Assembly: GCA_965203985.1 (NCBI GenBank)
Contig: CBDBDS010000013.1
Coordinates: 124,001-188,000, forward strand
Reading direction: 5' to 3'
Length of the DNA stretch: 64,000 nucleotides
DNA from: Bin87 sp965203985
Lineage (GTDB): Bacteria > Chloroflexota > Dehalococcoidia > Lucifugimonadales > UBA3495
The notes under the pieces were generated by a model, which saw only the letters and a program-made list of their open reading frames with translations, was not told where the DNA came from and did not search any database. Below are positions 36,286 through 44,014 of this stretch, piece after piece. Position 1 is the first letter of the stretch, and each line of letters opens with the position of its first letter. A program made the position numbers and the translations under genes.

Positions 36286-36300
36286 GGGGTTGGAGGCAAG

Positions 36301-38847
36301 TCAAGGTCTGGCAGCGTAGTGACTTTGAAGTCCAGCTAACGCCGTCGGAAACTCCGCTTCGTTGAATACCAGCCTGAATGTGCCTTTGGCGGGACCGTCC
36401 TGAATGGTCATTGTGCCGCAGTTGAAGGCGTTTTGCAGCGTTTCAAGCACCTTTTGCTTGTACTCAGTATCGGGGTTGCCGCGTAGATGCTCTCCCTTGG
36501 TCTCAAACACGAGGACATGAGGCTTGCCATCGTTTTTGCCACCCATGGCTACGAAGTCCGGCCAGATGCGTTCCTGTTTCCAGCCACGCAGATAATAATC
36601 GCCCCGTTGCCGCACGGCCACCCGGTGCCACCAATTCAGTGCCTTCTGCTCATCAAGATAGCGAGCAAAGTCGCGCTCCAGGACGGAATCGAACTGCTGC
36701 GCGTACACGGGTTCAAACAGGCTCCCCTGTATCGCGCGCCCATCGTTACCTGCCAGCAATGAGGCGTCGCCGGATATCGGTATTTCGTAGCTCTCCACCA
36801 TGCGGAAGTTAGGTTGCCCCGCTTGCAGGTCAAAGCGGATTTCGCCCTGTTGTAACTTCCGGTGAAAGACACGCTCTGCTTGTCGTTCCAAAGCATCGGT
36901 TACGTACTCCCGCAACGCAAAAGCCAGATACGAACGCCGGTCATAGATTTCATCGGTGCTGTCGCCGGCCGCCAGTAACTTGTCCAACAGTTGCCGCGCC
37001 ACGCGCGCATTCTGCCAGGGATTCGGAATCACATCGCCCAACCGACGTGCAAACCAGGATATTTGCACTTCTTTCACGATTTCCAATTCCCGGTCTGGGT
37101 AAAATACCGGCGGCGATTCGCCTACATCAACGCTGGCCGATTGCCGCACAGCCCGGTCAGGGAAACTGTCCTGCGGGTCAGGAGCCTCAATCGCGTTCCA
37201 GTCAATGCCCGGCAGTATGTGACGCTGGTAATCCAATTCACCCCACTTGGAACCATCCCGATGCAGCACCAGCGGCAGGAATATATCTTTGCCTTGCCAT
37301 TCCTTACGCCGCGCCACGTTAATGCGCCGGATATCCGTAGCGCCGCTGGTCACTGCGTCGCCCAAGCCAGTCAAGCCTTCTTCTTCTAAACCGCGTTTGA
37401 CCTGCGCCACTGCGTCGCCCACGTTAGTATTCCAGCAATGGACGTAGCACTGGTCCAGTGCTTCCCGTCCCGTCCGTTGCGCGTAAGGCTGACGCATCAC
37501 ACGTCCCACTAACTGCGTGATGGCTCGCTGCGCCCTGGTGTTGTCAAGCATCACCAGCAAGTAAGCAAAGGGGCAGTCCCACCCTTCCATCAATGCCGCC
37601 CTGGTGATTATCCAGCGCACCGGCGATAACTTCGACAGCAGATTATCACGGCCCAATTCGTCCAGTTCCGACGACTTAACTGCAACGGCGTTTTCAGGGA
37701 CTCCCAGATTCTGAACCAGGTATTCCCGCACATCCTCGGAGTGGACTCGATCACCGTCCCGTTGGTCGCGGCCTGTGCGCTCCACCCGCACCACGGCGAT
37801 GGGGCGTATGTAGAGGCCTCCGTTACTGGCAAACGACTTGGCTTCGGCGTCCAGACGTTCCAATTCGTCGTAGGCTTGTGCCAGCGTGTAATGCCAATCG
37901 GCATTAACAAACGACGACACCTGCACCGGCAGCTTTATCATCTCCTCATTCTTGAGTTCAAGGCCGGTGATGTCCACCAACAGGTTGCTGATACCTCGGT
38001 TAGGTGTCGCCGACAGTTCAATGACCAAGCTGGGGTCAAGGCGATTCACTGCGCGGGCGAATTCTTCGTTGTCTGCCTGGTTGCGCGCGCCGTATGCTTT
38101 ATGGGCTTCGTCAAGCACCACCACCGGGCGCAGCATCTTAAACACGTTGAACAAGCTGTGCTTGACCGGCCCGTCGTCGGAACTACGTTCCAAGTCGGGA
38201 TAGTCGTTAAGCAACCGGGCATCACCTAGAACGTCATCGCTGTCCGGGAATAGCGTCGGGTAACGCCCCGAATCCCGAAACATCCGCAGAAAATCGCGCC
38301 CTCGCTGCCGGTTGGCGGCCGGCAGCATCAGCAACATAACGCACAGATAATTGGCGACGTCATCCCGCGTGAACAGGTCATCCTTTTCCAGCAGCTTGAC
38401 TCGTCCAGAACTGGCCATCTCCAACATCTGCCGGTAGGGATGCTCCCGGTCTCGCAAGGCGGCTTTGGTCTGTTCATAGATAGCGCGGGTTGGGGTAACC
38501 CACAATGTCAGGCCGGTTTGCCGTCGCAGCCGTTGCAGGGCCGCAGCGGCCAGCAGCGTCTTGCCGCCGCCCGTCGGCACCTTGAAGCAGATATGCGGAA
38601 TGGGCCGTCCAGCGTCGTCCGTGCGGCTGACGTACTCGCCAGCAGTCTCCGCTACCCGGCCGGATTCCTTCAACCACTGCCACGCAATCCGGGGATAGTT
38701 GTACAATTCGTCGGAGATAGGAATTGACGGCCCCGCCTGTTTCAGCGCCTCAATGGTGGCCGCGGACTGCAAACGCGCCACCGTCAGCGTTTCTAACCAA
38801 GTAGCAAAGGTGTCAAGCGCGCTGATTTGGTAATCTTTCAACTCCAT
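36301..38847 (-). CDS. res: Type III restriction enzyme, Res subunit
   Basis: An 848-residue protein. Helicase motifs: 'KVPTGGGKTLLA' (Walker A, about 90-99), 'VVVLDEAHKAYGARNQ' (DEAH at 246-249), 'LVIELSATPNRG' and, later, 'QLVGRVMRQPYAQRTG' (motif VI). A C-terminal nuclease has 'RIWPDFVAMGG' then 'HVLVFETKG', a PD-(D/E)xK pattern. It translocates and cuts after two head-to-head sites. Preceded by mod with a 12-bp gap. Confidence 0.93.
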   Translation of the reverse strand: MELKDYQISALDTFATWLETLTVARLQSAATIEALKQAGPSIPISDELYNYPRIAWQWLKESGRVAETAGEYVSRTDDAGRPIPHICFKVPTGGGKTLLAAAALQRLRRQTGLTLWVTPTRAIYEQTKAALRDREHPYRQMLEMASSGRVKLLEKDDLFTRDDVANYLCVMLLMLPAANRQRGRDFLRMFRDSGRYPTLFPDSDDVLGDARLLNDYPDLERSSDDGPVKHSLFNVFKMLRPVVVLDEAHKAYGARNQADNEEFARAVNRLDPSLVIELSATPNRGISNLLVDITGLELKNEEMIKLPVQVSSFVNADWHYTLAQAYDELERLDAEAKSFASNGGLYIRPIAVVRVERTGRDQRDGDRVHSEDVREYLVQNLGVPENAVAVKSSELDELGRDNLLSKLSPVRWIITRAALMEGWDCPFAYLLVMLDNTRAQRAITQLVGRVMRQPYAQRTGREALDQCYVHCWNTNVGDAVAQVKRGLEEEGLTGLGDAVTSGATDIRRINVARRKEWQGKDIFLPLVLHRDGSKWGELDYQRHILPGIDWNAIEAPDPQDSFPDRAVRQSASVDVGESPPVFYPDRELEIVKEVQISWFARRLGDVIPNPWQNARVARQLLDKLLAAGDSTDEIYDRRSYLAFALREYVTDALERQAERVFHRKLQQGEIRFDLQAGQPNFRMVESYEIPISGDASLLAGNDGRAIQGSLFEPVYAQQFDSVLERDFARYLDEQKALNWWHRVAVRQRGDYYLRGWKQERIWPDFVAMGGKNDGKPHVLVFETKGEHLRGNPDTEYKQKVLETLQNAFNCGTMTIQDGPAKGTFRLVFNEAEFPTALAGLQSHYAARP

Positions 38848-38859
38848 TGCCGCCCCCTA

Positions 38860-40557
38860 CTATTCACCGTTGTGCATTTCGTAGGGCAGTTGGCAGAATG
38901 TGATGCCCATTCCGGTCAGGTCGCGCTGGCTGATGTACTTGCCCGGCCCGAAAACCAACGCCTTCTTGTTCTCTGACCGACTGGCTTCACCGATGCGCCG
39001 GGCACGCTCCTCGTTCAGCATCCCACCATTGCCACCTAGATAAGCCATGTCCGGCTGGTATATCAGGTAGTAGTTGGTGGTATCACTGCTATAAAACAGC
39101 CCATCGTCGTTCTGGGCTGCCAGCATCCCGGTCGTGGACAGCCCCGCTGCCGTATGCAGCAGGTAGGCTGCCAACTCCGAATACTCCGGCAGCGATTCCC
39201 CGGTCAGCATCCCCTCCACGTCTATGGGATTGCCCAGCGTGCAGTAGGTAAACGACCCGCCCAAACCCTCTTGCAGGGATTTTTTCCGGGCATTCGCTAC
39301 GCCATTGATGACGCGGCGGACGCGCTCGGCGGTGATGGTGTCGGCGTAGTCCTCGCACTCCACTAAGATGAACTTGCGGTTGCCGCCATCTTCTTTGTTT
39401 AGTGCAAGGACGGAGTGAGCGGTAGTGCCGCTACCAGCGAAGGAGTCCAGCACGATGTCACAGCTGTTCTGGGTGCCAATTCGCAGCAAATCGGTAATCA
39501 GATCGACTGCTTTCGGATATGGAAATCGCTCGGACAAACCGTGCAGTATATCTCGGAGAGTCTGTCCTCCGGCTCGACTTCCGTATTCCGCCTTGTAAAA
39601 CACGGATTTGGGCTTTTCCGTAGGAACGCCGCCGAGCTGCGGGCGCTGCTTTGAATATATCGCAGTGCTTCCATCAGGGCGACGTTGAACAAATATGTCG
39701 GTGGGGTTTTCTTGTATTCTGCGTTTGCTCCACCGCCATATCGCCCTTCCGTTCCCATTTCTCACAGATGGACGAACAACGGTAAATGGCCCGCCAGAGA
39801 CAGGCTCCATATCGTCATCTGTTACAACTACATTATTTTCTGGGTCAACGAAAATCGGGTAGTCCAAAGACTCCGAATATGTGAGACTGCCACGTTGCAG
39901 AAGTTCAGGCTTGTAATACCCTACTTCATCTTGCAGCCATTCTGAGAGGGCATCCTCATCAACAAAGAAGCGCCCTAATGAAACCTCGGTGCGCTCTTTA
40001 GCATACACTAAGCAATGCTCGTGAGCACCTGCGAATCCGAATTGATCGCTGCTGCCTGCCAAATTTGACACGACCGCAATGTTGGAGATGAAATTAGGAT
40101 CCCCGAAAATTTCGTCCATGAGCATCCGCAGATGGTGCTGCTCGTTATCATCAATGGACACGAATATCACGCCGTCGTCGGCCAACAATTCTTTGAGCAG
40201 ATGTAGGCGTGGCCACATCATGCACAGCCACTTGTCATGCCGTTCCAAGTCTTCGCCGTCCACCGGGCTGGCCTCTTTTAGCCACTCCCGCATCAGCGGA
40301 CTGCTCACATTGTCGTTGTAGGCCCAGCCTTCGTTGCCGGTGTTGTACGGTGGGTCGATGTAGATACACTTGATCTTGCCGGCGTAGCGGGGCAGCAGGG
40401 CTTTCAGCGCGTGTAGGTTGTCGCCATGGATGATGAGGTTGTCGTCAACCTCGGCTGGATTCATCGACCGCTTGGCGTCGGGAACTAGCGGGCGGTAGGG
40501 CACGGCGAGATGGTGGGCATAGACGTGCTGCTTGCCCTTGAAATCCAGCGTTGGCAT
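38860..40557 (-). CDS. mod: Type III DNA methyltransferase, Mod subunit
   Basis: A 565-residue protein. 'CIYIDPPYNTGNEGW' (DPPY 68-71) and, 300 residues later, 'IVLDSFAGSGTTAHSVL' (371-379). The order DPPY then FxGxG is beta-class, N6-adenine. The central region (about 150-340) is the target-recognition domain. Start 40557 has AGGAGG; an upstream in-frame extension to 40701 overlaps another gene and is rejected. With res it forms a complete type III R-M operon. Confidence 0.94.
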   Translation of the reverse strand: MPTLDFKGKQHVYAHHLAVPYRPLVPDAKRSMNPAEVDDNLIIHGDNLHALKALLPRYAGKIKCIYIDPPYNTGNEGWAYNDNVSSPLMREWLKEASPVDGEDLERHDKWLCMMWPRLHLLKELLADDGVIFVSIDDNEQHHLRMLMDEIFGDPNFISNIAVVSNLAGSSDQFGFAGAHEHCLVYAKERTEVSLGRFFVDEDALSEWLQDEVGYYKPELLQRGSLTYSESLDYPIFVDPENNVVVTDDDMEPVSGGPFTVVRPSVRNGNGRAIWRWSKRRIQENPTDIFVQRRPDGSTAIYSKQRPQLGGVPTEKPKSVFYKAEYGSRAGGQTLRDILHGLSERFPYPKAVDLITDLLRIGTQNSCDIVLDSFAGSGTTAHSVLALNKEDGGNRKFILVECEDYADTITAERVRRVINGVANARKKSLQEGLGGSFTYCTLGNPIDVEGMLTGESLPEYSELAAYLLHTAAGLSTTGMLAAQNDDGLFYSSDTTNYYLIYQPDMAYLGGNGGMLNEERARRIGEASRSENKKALVFGPGKYISQRDLTGMGITFCQLPYEMHNGE

Positions 40558-40568
40558 AGTTATTCCTC

Positions 40569-40988
40569 CTATGGAATCCACAAGCCCAAGTTTCTTGCTA
40601 CCGTTTCCTGCTCCTCGTTCAGGGTAATGAACGCCAAATCGGCGCGCCTGTTGATAAGAGACAGGCGGTTCATTAGATGCACTGCGTTGGCAAGATGCCA
40701 CATGAGGGCTGGAGACAAACTGGCGAACGCTTGTACTCTGGCCATTTCAGCCCCGAGGCTGCCTCTTGGCTGAACCCACTCGATACCGGATAACCAGTCG
40801 GGGTCGAAGATTTGCCCCGCACGCTCGAATGCAAAGCGCAACTCGGCCTCAAGCAGGTTTGAGGACATCAAAGTCGGGAAGCGATCGAGCCGTTCCTGCG
40901 TGGCGGTGCTAACCGGCTCCTCTCCGAATACGATGGGGATTAGCGCGGTTGGATCGAGGTATGCTATTGCCAGGCTTGATGGCGTCAT
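40569..40988 (-). CDS. PIN-like toxin, catalytic residues partly lost
   Basis: A 139-residue protein: 'AIAYLDPTALIPIVFGEEP' and 'LMSSNLLEAELRFAFERAGQ' are the N-terminal half of PIN domains (first Asp and Glu present). In the C-terminal half the usual L-D-A-x-H block reads 'MWHLANAVHLMNRL', and the last Asp block reads 'AFITLNEEQ', so two of the four acids look replaced. It may be inactive or altered. Upstream antitoxin ends 5 bp before. Confidence 0.7.
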   Translation of the reverse strand: MTPSSLAIAYLDPTALIPIVFGEEPVSTATQERLDRFPTLMSSNLLEAELRFAFERAGQIFDPDWLSGIEWVQPRGSLGAEMARVQAFASLSPALMWHLANAVHLMNRLSLINRRADLAFITLNEEQETVARNLGLWIP

Positions 40989-40993
40989 TGTTC

Positions 40994-41239
40994 CTAGCTT
41001 CGTTCAGCTTGAAATCTCGCCAGCGCACCGGGGATGTGCGCTACCGGCTTCATTGGCTGGCGAGGCCCGGTGGCTCCAGACAAAATCCCTTCGGCGCGTA
41101 ACTCTTCAAGCCGCTCTTCCAAGCGGCGCATTTCGTCAGGATCTGGCTTTGTCCGCTCGATTTCAGCTTCCTCAAATTCTTCCCAGTTCTCCACATTCTC
41201 GTGAACCTGCCACCATGCAAGGCGTTTCTGAGCACTCAT
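40994..41239 (-). CDS. Antitoxin-like protein upstream of the PIN gene
   Basis: An 81-residue protein: 'MSAQKRLAWWQVHENVENWEEFEEAEIERT' then an acidic helix 'RRLEERLEELRAEG'. No clear DNA-binding motif recognised, but size, acidity and the position directly before the PIN-like gene support an antitoxin. GGAGGTG upstream of the ATG at 41239. Confidence 0.6.
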   Translation of the reverse strand: MSAQKRLAWWQVHENVENWEEFEEAEIERTKPDPDEMRRLEERLEELRAEGILSGATGPRQPMKPVAHIPGALARFQAERS

Positions 41240-41255
41240 AGCTGACACCTCCATA

Positions 41256-41274
41256 GCTGCGTCGGCTACGCAGC
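41256..41274. promoter_or_regulatory. Inverted repeat, possible operator of the antitoxin-PIN pair
   Basis: GCTGCGT-CGGCT-ACGCAGC, perfect 7-bp arms, 17 bp upstream of the antitoxin start (reverse strand). Placed where antitoxin operators usually are. A similar imperfect palindrome lies at 62658-62680. Confidence 0.5.
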
Positions 41275-41566
41275 GACTATCATTATTAGGCAGTGCGATT
41301 ATAGCAGATTCTCCTGCGCTTCTACCCAAAAGGCCCTCCACAAACCGCTCGGTGGCTTCCAGTTCGGGGTGGTGGCCGCAGTTGGGGATGATTTTCAAGC
41401 CTCTTACGGCGATGGATTTCACCGCCTTTCAACGTACCCTTATACCGTCTCGGGCGCCGGTGTCAAATTTGCCGGCTTGGAGGATTTGCGGGGTTGGAAA
41501 TGTCCTATAATCCTGACCATCTCGTTTCAGGCAATTGCCGCCGGTGAGGCAAGGAGGGTGAACGCC

Positions 41567-42088
41567 ATGCCCAACGCAGTCCTGGTAGTCGACATGGTGC
41601 GCGGGTTCATGGAGCCGGGGCACAACCTCTATTGCGGCGACGATGCCCGCGGCATCATCGAGCCGGTGCGGGACTTGCTGCGGCGGGAGGCGGATGCCGG
41701 CTCGTCCATCCTGTTCGTCTCCGACCACCACCTGCCCGACGACCTGGAGTTCCAGATGTTCCCGGTGCACTGTGTCATCGGGACGGAGGAGCCGGAGGTT
41801 ATACCGGAGTTGGCCGAATGGGTCGGCGACGGCAACGTCATCCCCAAGAACCGCTACAGCGGCTTCTTCAACACCGACCTGGCGGACCGGCTCTCTGCGC
41901 TGGACCCCGACAAGATCATCGTCTGCGGCGTCTGCACCGACATCTGCGTGATGCACACCACCTCGGATGCGCGGAACCGGGACTACGCGGTGGAGGTGCC
42001 CACGGACTGCGTCGCGTCCTTCGACGCCGACGCCCACCGCTGGGCGCTGGACCACATCGGCCGGATCCTGGGGGCGCGGGTGGTTTAA
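41567..42088 (+). CDS. Isochorismatase-family cysteine hydrolase (nicotinamidase-like)
   Basis: A 173-residue protein. Catalytic triad candidates: D9 (LVVDMV), K94 (IPKNRYSGFFNT), C127 (GVCTDICVMH). A metal site is suggested by 'VSDHHLPDD' and 'FPVHCVIGTEEPEV', as in nicotinamidases. Probably hydrolyses nicotinamide or a similar amide. AAGGAGG eight bases upstream of ATG 41567. Divergent from the antitoxin-PIN pair. Confidence 0.85.
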   Translation: MPNAVLVVDMVRGFMEPGHNLYCGDDARGIIEPVRDLLRREADAGSSILFVSDHHLPDDLEFQMFPVHCVIGTEEPEVIPELAEWVGDGNVIPKNRYSGFFNTDLADRLSALDPDKIIVCGVCTDICVMHTTSDARNRDYAVEVPTDCVASFDADAHRWALDHIGRILGARVV

Positions 42089-42114
42089 AGTCGGGCGTCC
42101 GTTCCGTGATCGCC

Positions 42115-42274
42115 CGGAGCGCAGCGTCTTACAGTTCTTCCCTTTGTCATTGCGAGCGCAGCGTCTTACAGTTCTTTCCTTTGTCATTGCGAGCGAAGCG
42201 CGGCGATCTCGTCGAGTAACGGGCGTCGTTACGGGAGCGAGATCGCCACGTCGCTTCACTCCTCGCGATGACAA
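42115..42274. repeat. Family C palindromic repeat with an extra tandem left end
   Basis: About 37-bp unit 'GAGCGCAGCGTCTTACAGTT' with 'TTGTCATTGC' occurs twice (from 42115 and 42153) before the standard palindrome that ends TCGCGATGACAA. Suggests recombination between two repeats. Fills the gap between the isochorismatase and DUF885 genes. Confidence 0.75.
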
Positions 42275-42293
42275 CCCGGGTACGCCCGAAGCC

Positions 42294-43973
42294 TTAGAGT
42301 ATCGCGCCGTCCGGCTCGTTGAGCATCGCCTGGCGCAGCAGCGGCACGGGCGGCGCGCCCCAGGACAGCGTGGCGTCGTGGAACCGGCGCAGGCTGTAGG
42401 CTGACCCTTCCTGGCGGCGCCAGTCCTGCCGGAGCTTGAGCAGCATCAGCTTGCCCAGGGTGTAGTTCAGGTAGCCGGGGTCGAAGGTCCCGCGCAGCGC
42501 CTCCCGACGGGCCGGGTGTTCCTCCATGTAGGCGTGGGCCTGGAAGAAGCGCGTCGCCTCGTCCACGGTCATGCCCTGGGTGTGCATCCCCAGCGAGCAG
42601 AGGTAGCGGCAGTTGCGCACCAGGGCCTCGAGCAATTGGGTGAGCCACAGCGCCGGGTCGTCGCGACCGTACTCGGTCTCCAGCATCATCTCCTCGGTGT
42701 AGTGCGCCCAGCCCTCGGTGAAAGCGTAGGACGTGGCGACGCGGTTGATCAGGGGCAGGCCGCCGCCGTGGCGGTTGTGCAGGTTGTGGACGAAGTGCCC
42801 GGGGTACACCTCGTGGACGCTGATAATCTTCAGGGTGTGGTAGTTGAAGTTGGTCAGCCACTCTTCCTGCTGGCGCCGGGTCCAGTCGGGTTCCACCGGG
42901 GTCACGTAGTAGAAGGCCTCGGTGGCGACCTCCTCCAGGCCGCCGGGCGAGTCCATGGCGGCGAAGGCGTAGCGCATGTAGGAAGGCGTCTCGGTGACCT
43001 GGCAGCGCTCCTCGGAGGGGACGGTGATGATGTCGTGGTCGATGAGGGCCTGGCGGATGTCTTCCAGCATGGCCCGCGTTTCCGGTATCAGGGCATCCGC
43101 GGCGGGATGGTTGGCGGCAACCTGGGCGACGGCCTCCCGAACCGACTTGCCCGGAGCGCCGATTTGAGACAGGAAACGGGCCGCCGCTTCGTCGAGCCGG
43201 CGCAGGTTCTGCTCCAGGTTGGCCTGGCCGATGGACAGGACGTCCAACAGCGGCGTGTTCACGCCCTCGCCCACCTCCAGCATCCGGCGGTACAGGTCGG
43301 AACCGATGGCGAACTCGGGGCGGATTTTACGGTCCTGCAACCGCTGGGCAAAATCAATCACCGCGGCTCCGGCAGTTTTGCGGGCCGCGTCGAATTCGGC
43401 GGCCACGTCAGGAGCGATGGCCGCGCATTGAGCGGATGCATCTGCCAGGCCGGTGTTATAGAACGACGCCATACCCCGGTAGGCTTCCACGGCCATCTCG
43501 CGAATGGGTTCTCCCAGCTCGGTATCCGTGATCCCATCCAGCGTGTTCAAGAAGTCCGGGACCTGCTGGAGGACGGAGGTTGCCGAGCGCAGGCGGTCCG
43601 GCAGGGGCGCGTAGTCACGCTGCACGTAGCTGCCGACGCCGATGTAGCCGACCTGCCGTTGCGGGTTGTTGTGCAGCGTCCGCATCTCCTCCAGGCTGAA
43701 CAGCTCGCGCCGCAGGAACATTTCCAGCAGGCTGCGGGAAAGCGCGTCCATACTGGCCGCCCGGTCCGTGCCGTGGGTTTCTTCCTGGGGCAAGGAGGAC
43801 AGTTGCGCCAGCGTACGGTGCAGTTCTTCGATACGACGAGGGACGCGGCTACCGGAGAAATCGGGCAGGCGGCCATCGTACTCGTGCCGCCCGAGACGGC
43901 TGCCGGCAGTGGGCACGAACTCCCAATGCTCGCGTATGGCGCGCCCGGCCAGGGCGTCAACTACGGGGTCCAT
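42294..43973 (-). CDS. DUF885-family putative zinc metallopeptidase
   Basis: A 559-residue protein. 'ISVHEVYPGHFVHNLH' is the family's H-E-x-x-x-G-H zinc/active-site motif, supported by 'SYAFTEGWAHYTEEMMLE' (E-G-W-x-H-Y) about 40 residues on. No signal peptide apparent. Peptide or amide hydrolase of unknown substrate. The C-terminus 'DPGYLNYTLGKLMLLKLRQDW' matches the family end. Confidence 0.85.
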   Translation of the reverse strand: MDPVVDALAGRAIREHWEFVPTAGSRLGRHEYDGRLPDFSGSRVPRRIEELHRTLAQLSSLPQEETHGTDRAASMDALSRSLLEMFLRRELFSLEEMRTLHNNPQRQVGYIGVGSYVQRDYAPLPDRLRSATSVLQQVPDFLNTLDGITDTELGEPIREMAVEAYRGMASFYNTGLADASAQCAAIAPDVAAEFDAARKTAGAAVIDFAQRLQDRKIRPEFAIGSDLYRRMLEVGEGVNTPLLDVLSIGQANLEQNLRRLDEAAARFLSQIGAPGKSVREAVAQVAANHPAADALIPETRAMLEDIRQALIDHDIITVPSEERCQVTETPSYMRYAFAAMDSPGGLEEVATEAFYYVTPVEPDWTRRQQEEWLTNFNYHTLKIISVHEVYPGHFVHNLHNRHGGGLPLINRVATSYAFTEGWAHYTEEMMLETEYGRDDPALWLTQLLEALVRNCRYLCSLGMHTQGMTVDEATRFFQAHAYMEEHPARREALRGTFDPGYLNYTLGKLMLLKLRQDWRRQEGSAYSLRRFHDATLSWGAPPVPLLRQAMLNEPDGAIL

Positions 43974-44014
43974 CGCGCACCTCCGTGATGGGATGACTTC
44001 GGATATTTTGACCG

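Noticed and set aside
40557..40701. In-frame 48-residue extension of the Mod protein
   Set aside because: It overlaps the PIN-like gene, lacks a ribosome site, and the homologous start with AGGAGG is at 40557.
42115..42274. Short tandem repeats considered as a CRISPR array
   Set aside because: Only two copies of a 37-bp unit with no unique spacers, and the sequence belongs to the family C palindrome. No CRISPR or cas genes were seen in the window.
42516..43988. 490-residue + strand frame opposite the DUF885 gene
   Set aside because: The reverse strand holds the H-E-x-x-x-G-H and E-G-W-x-H-Y motifs; the forward frame has none.
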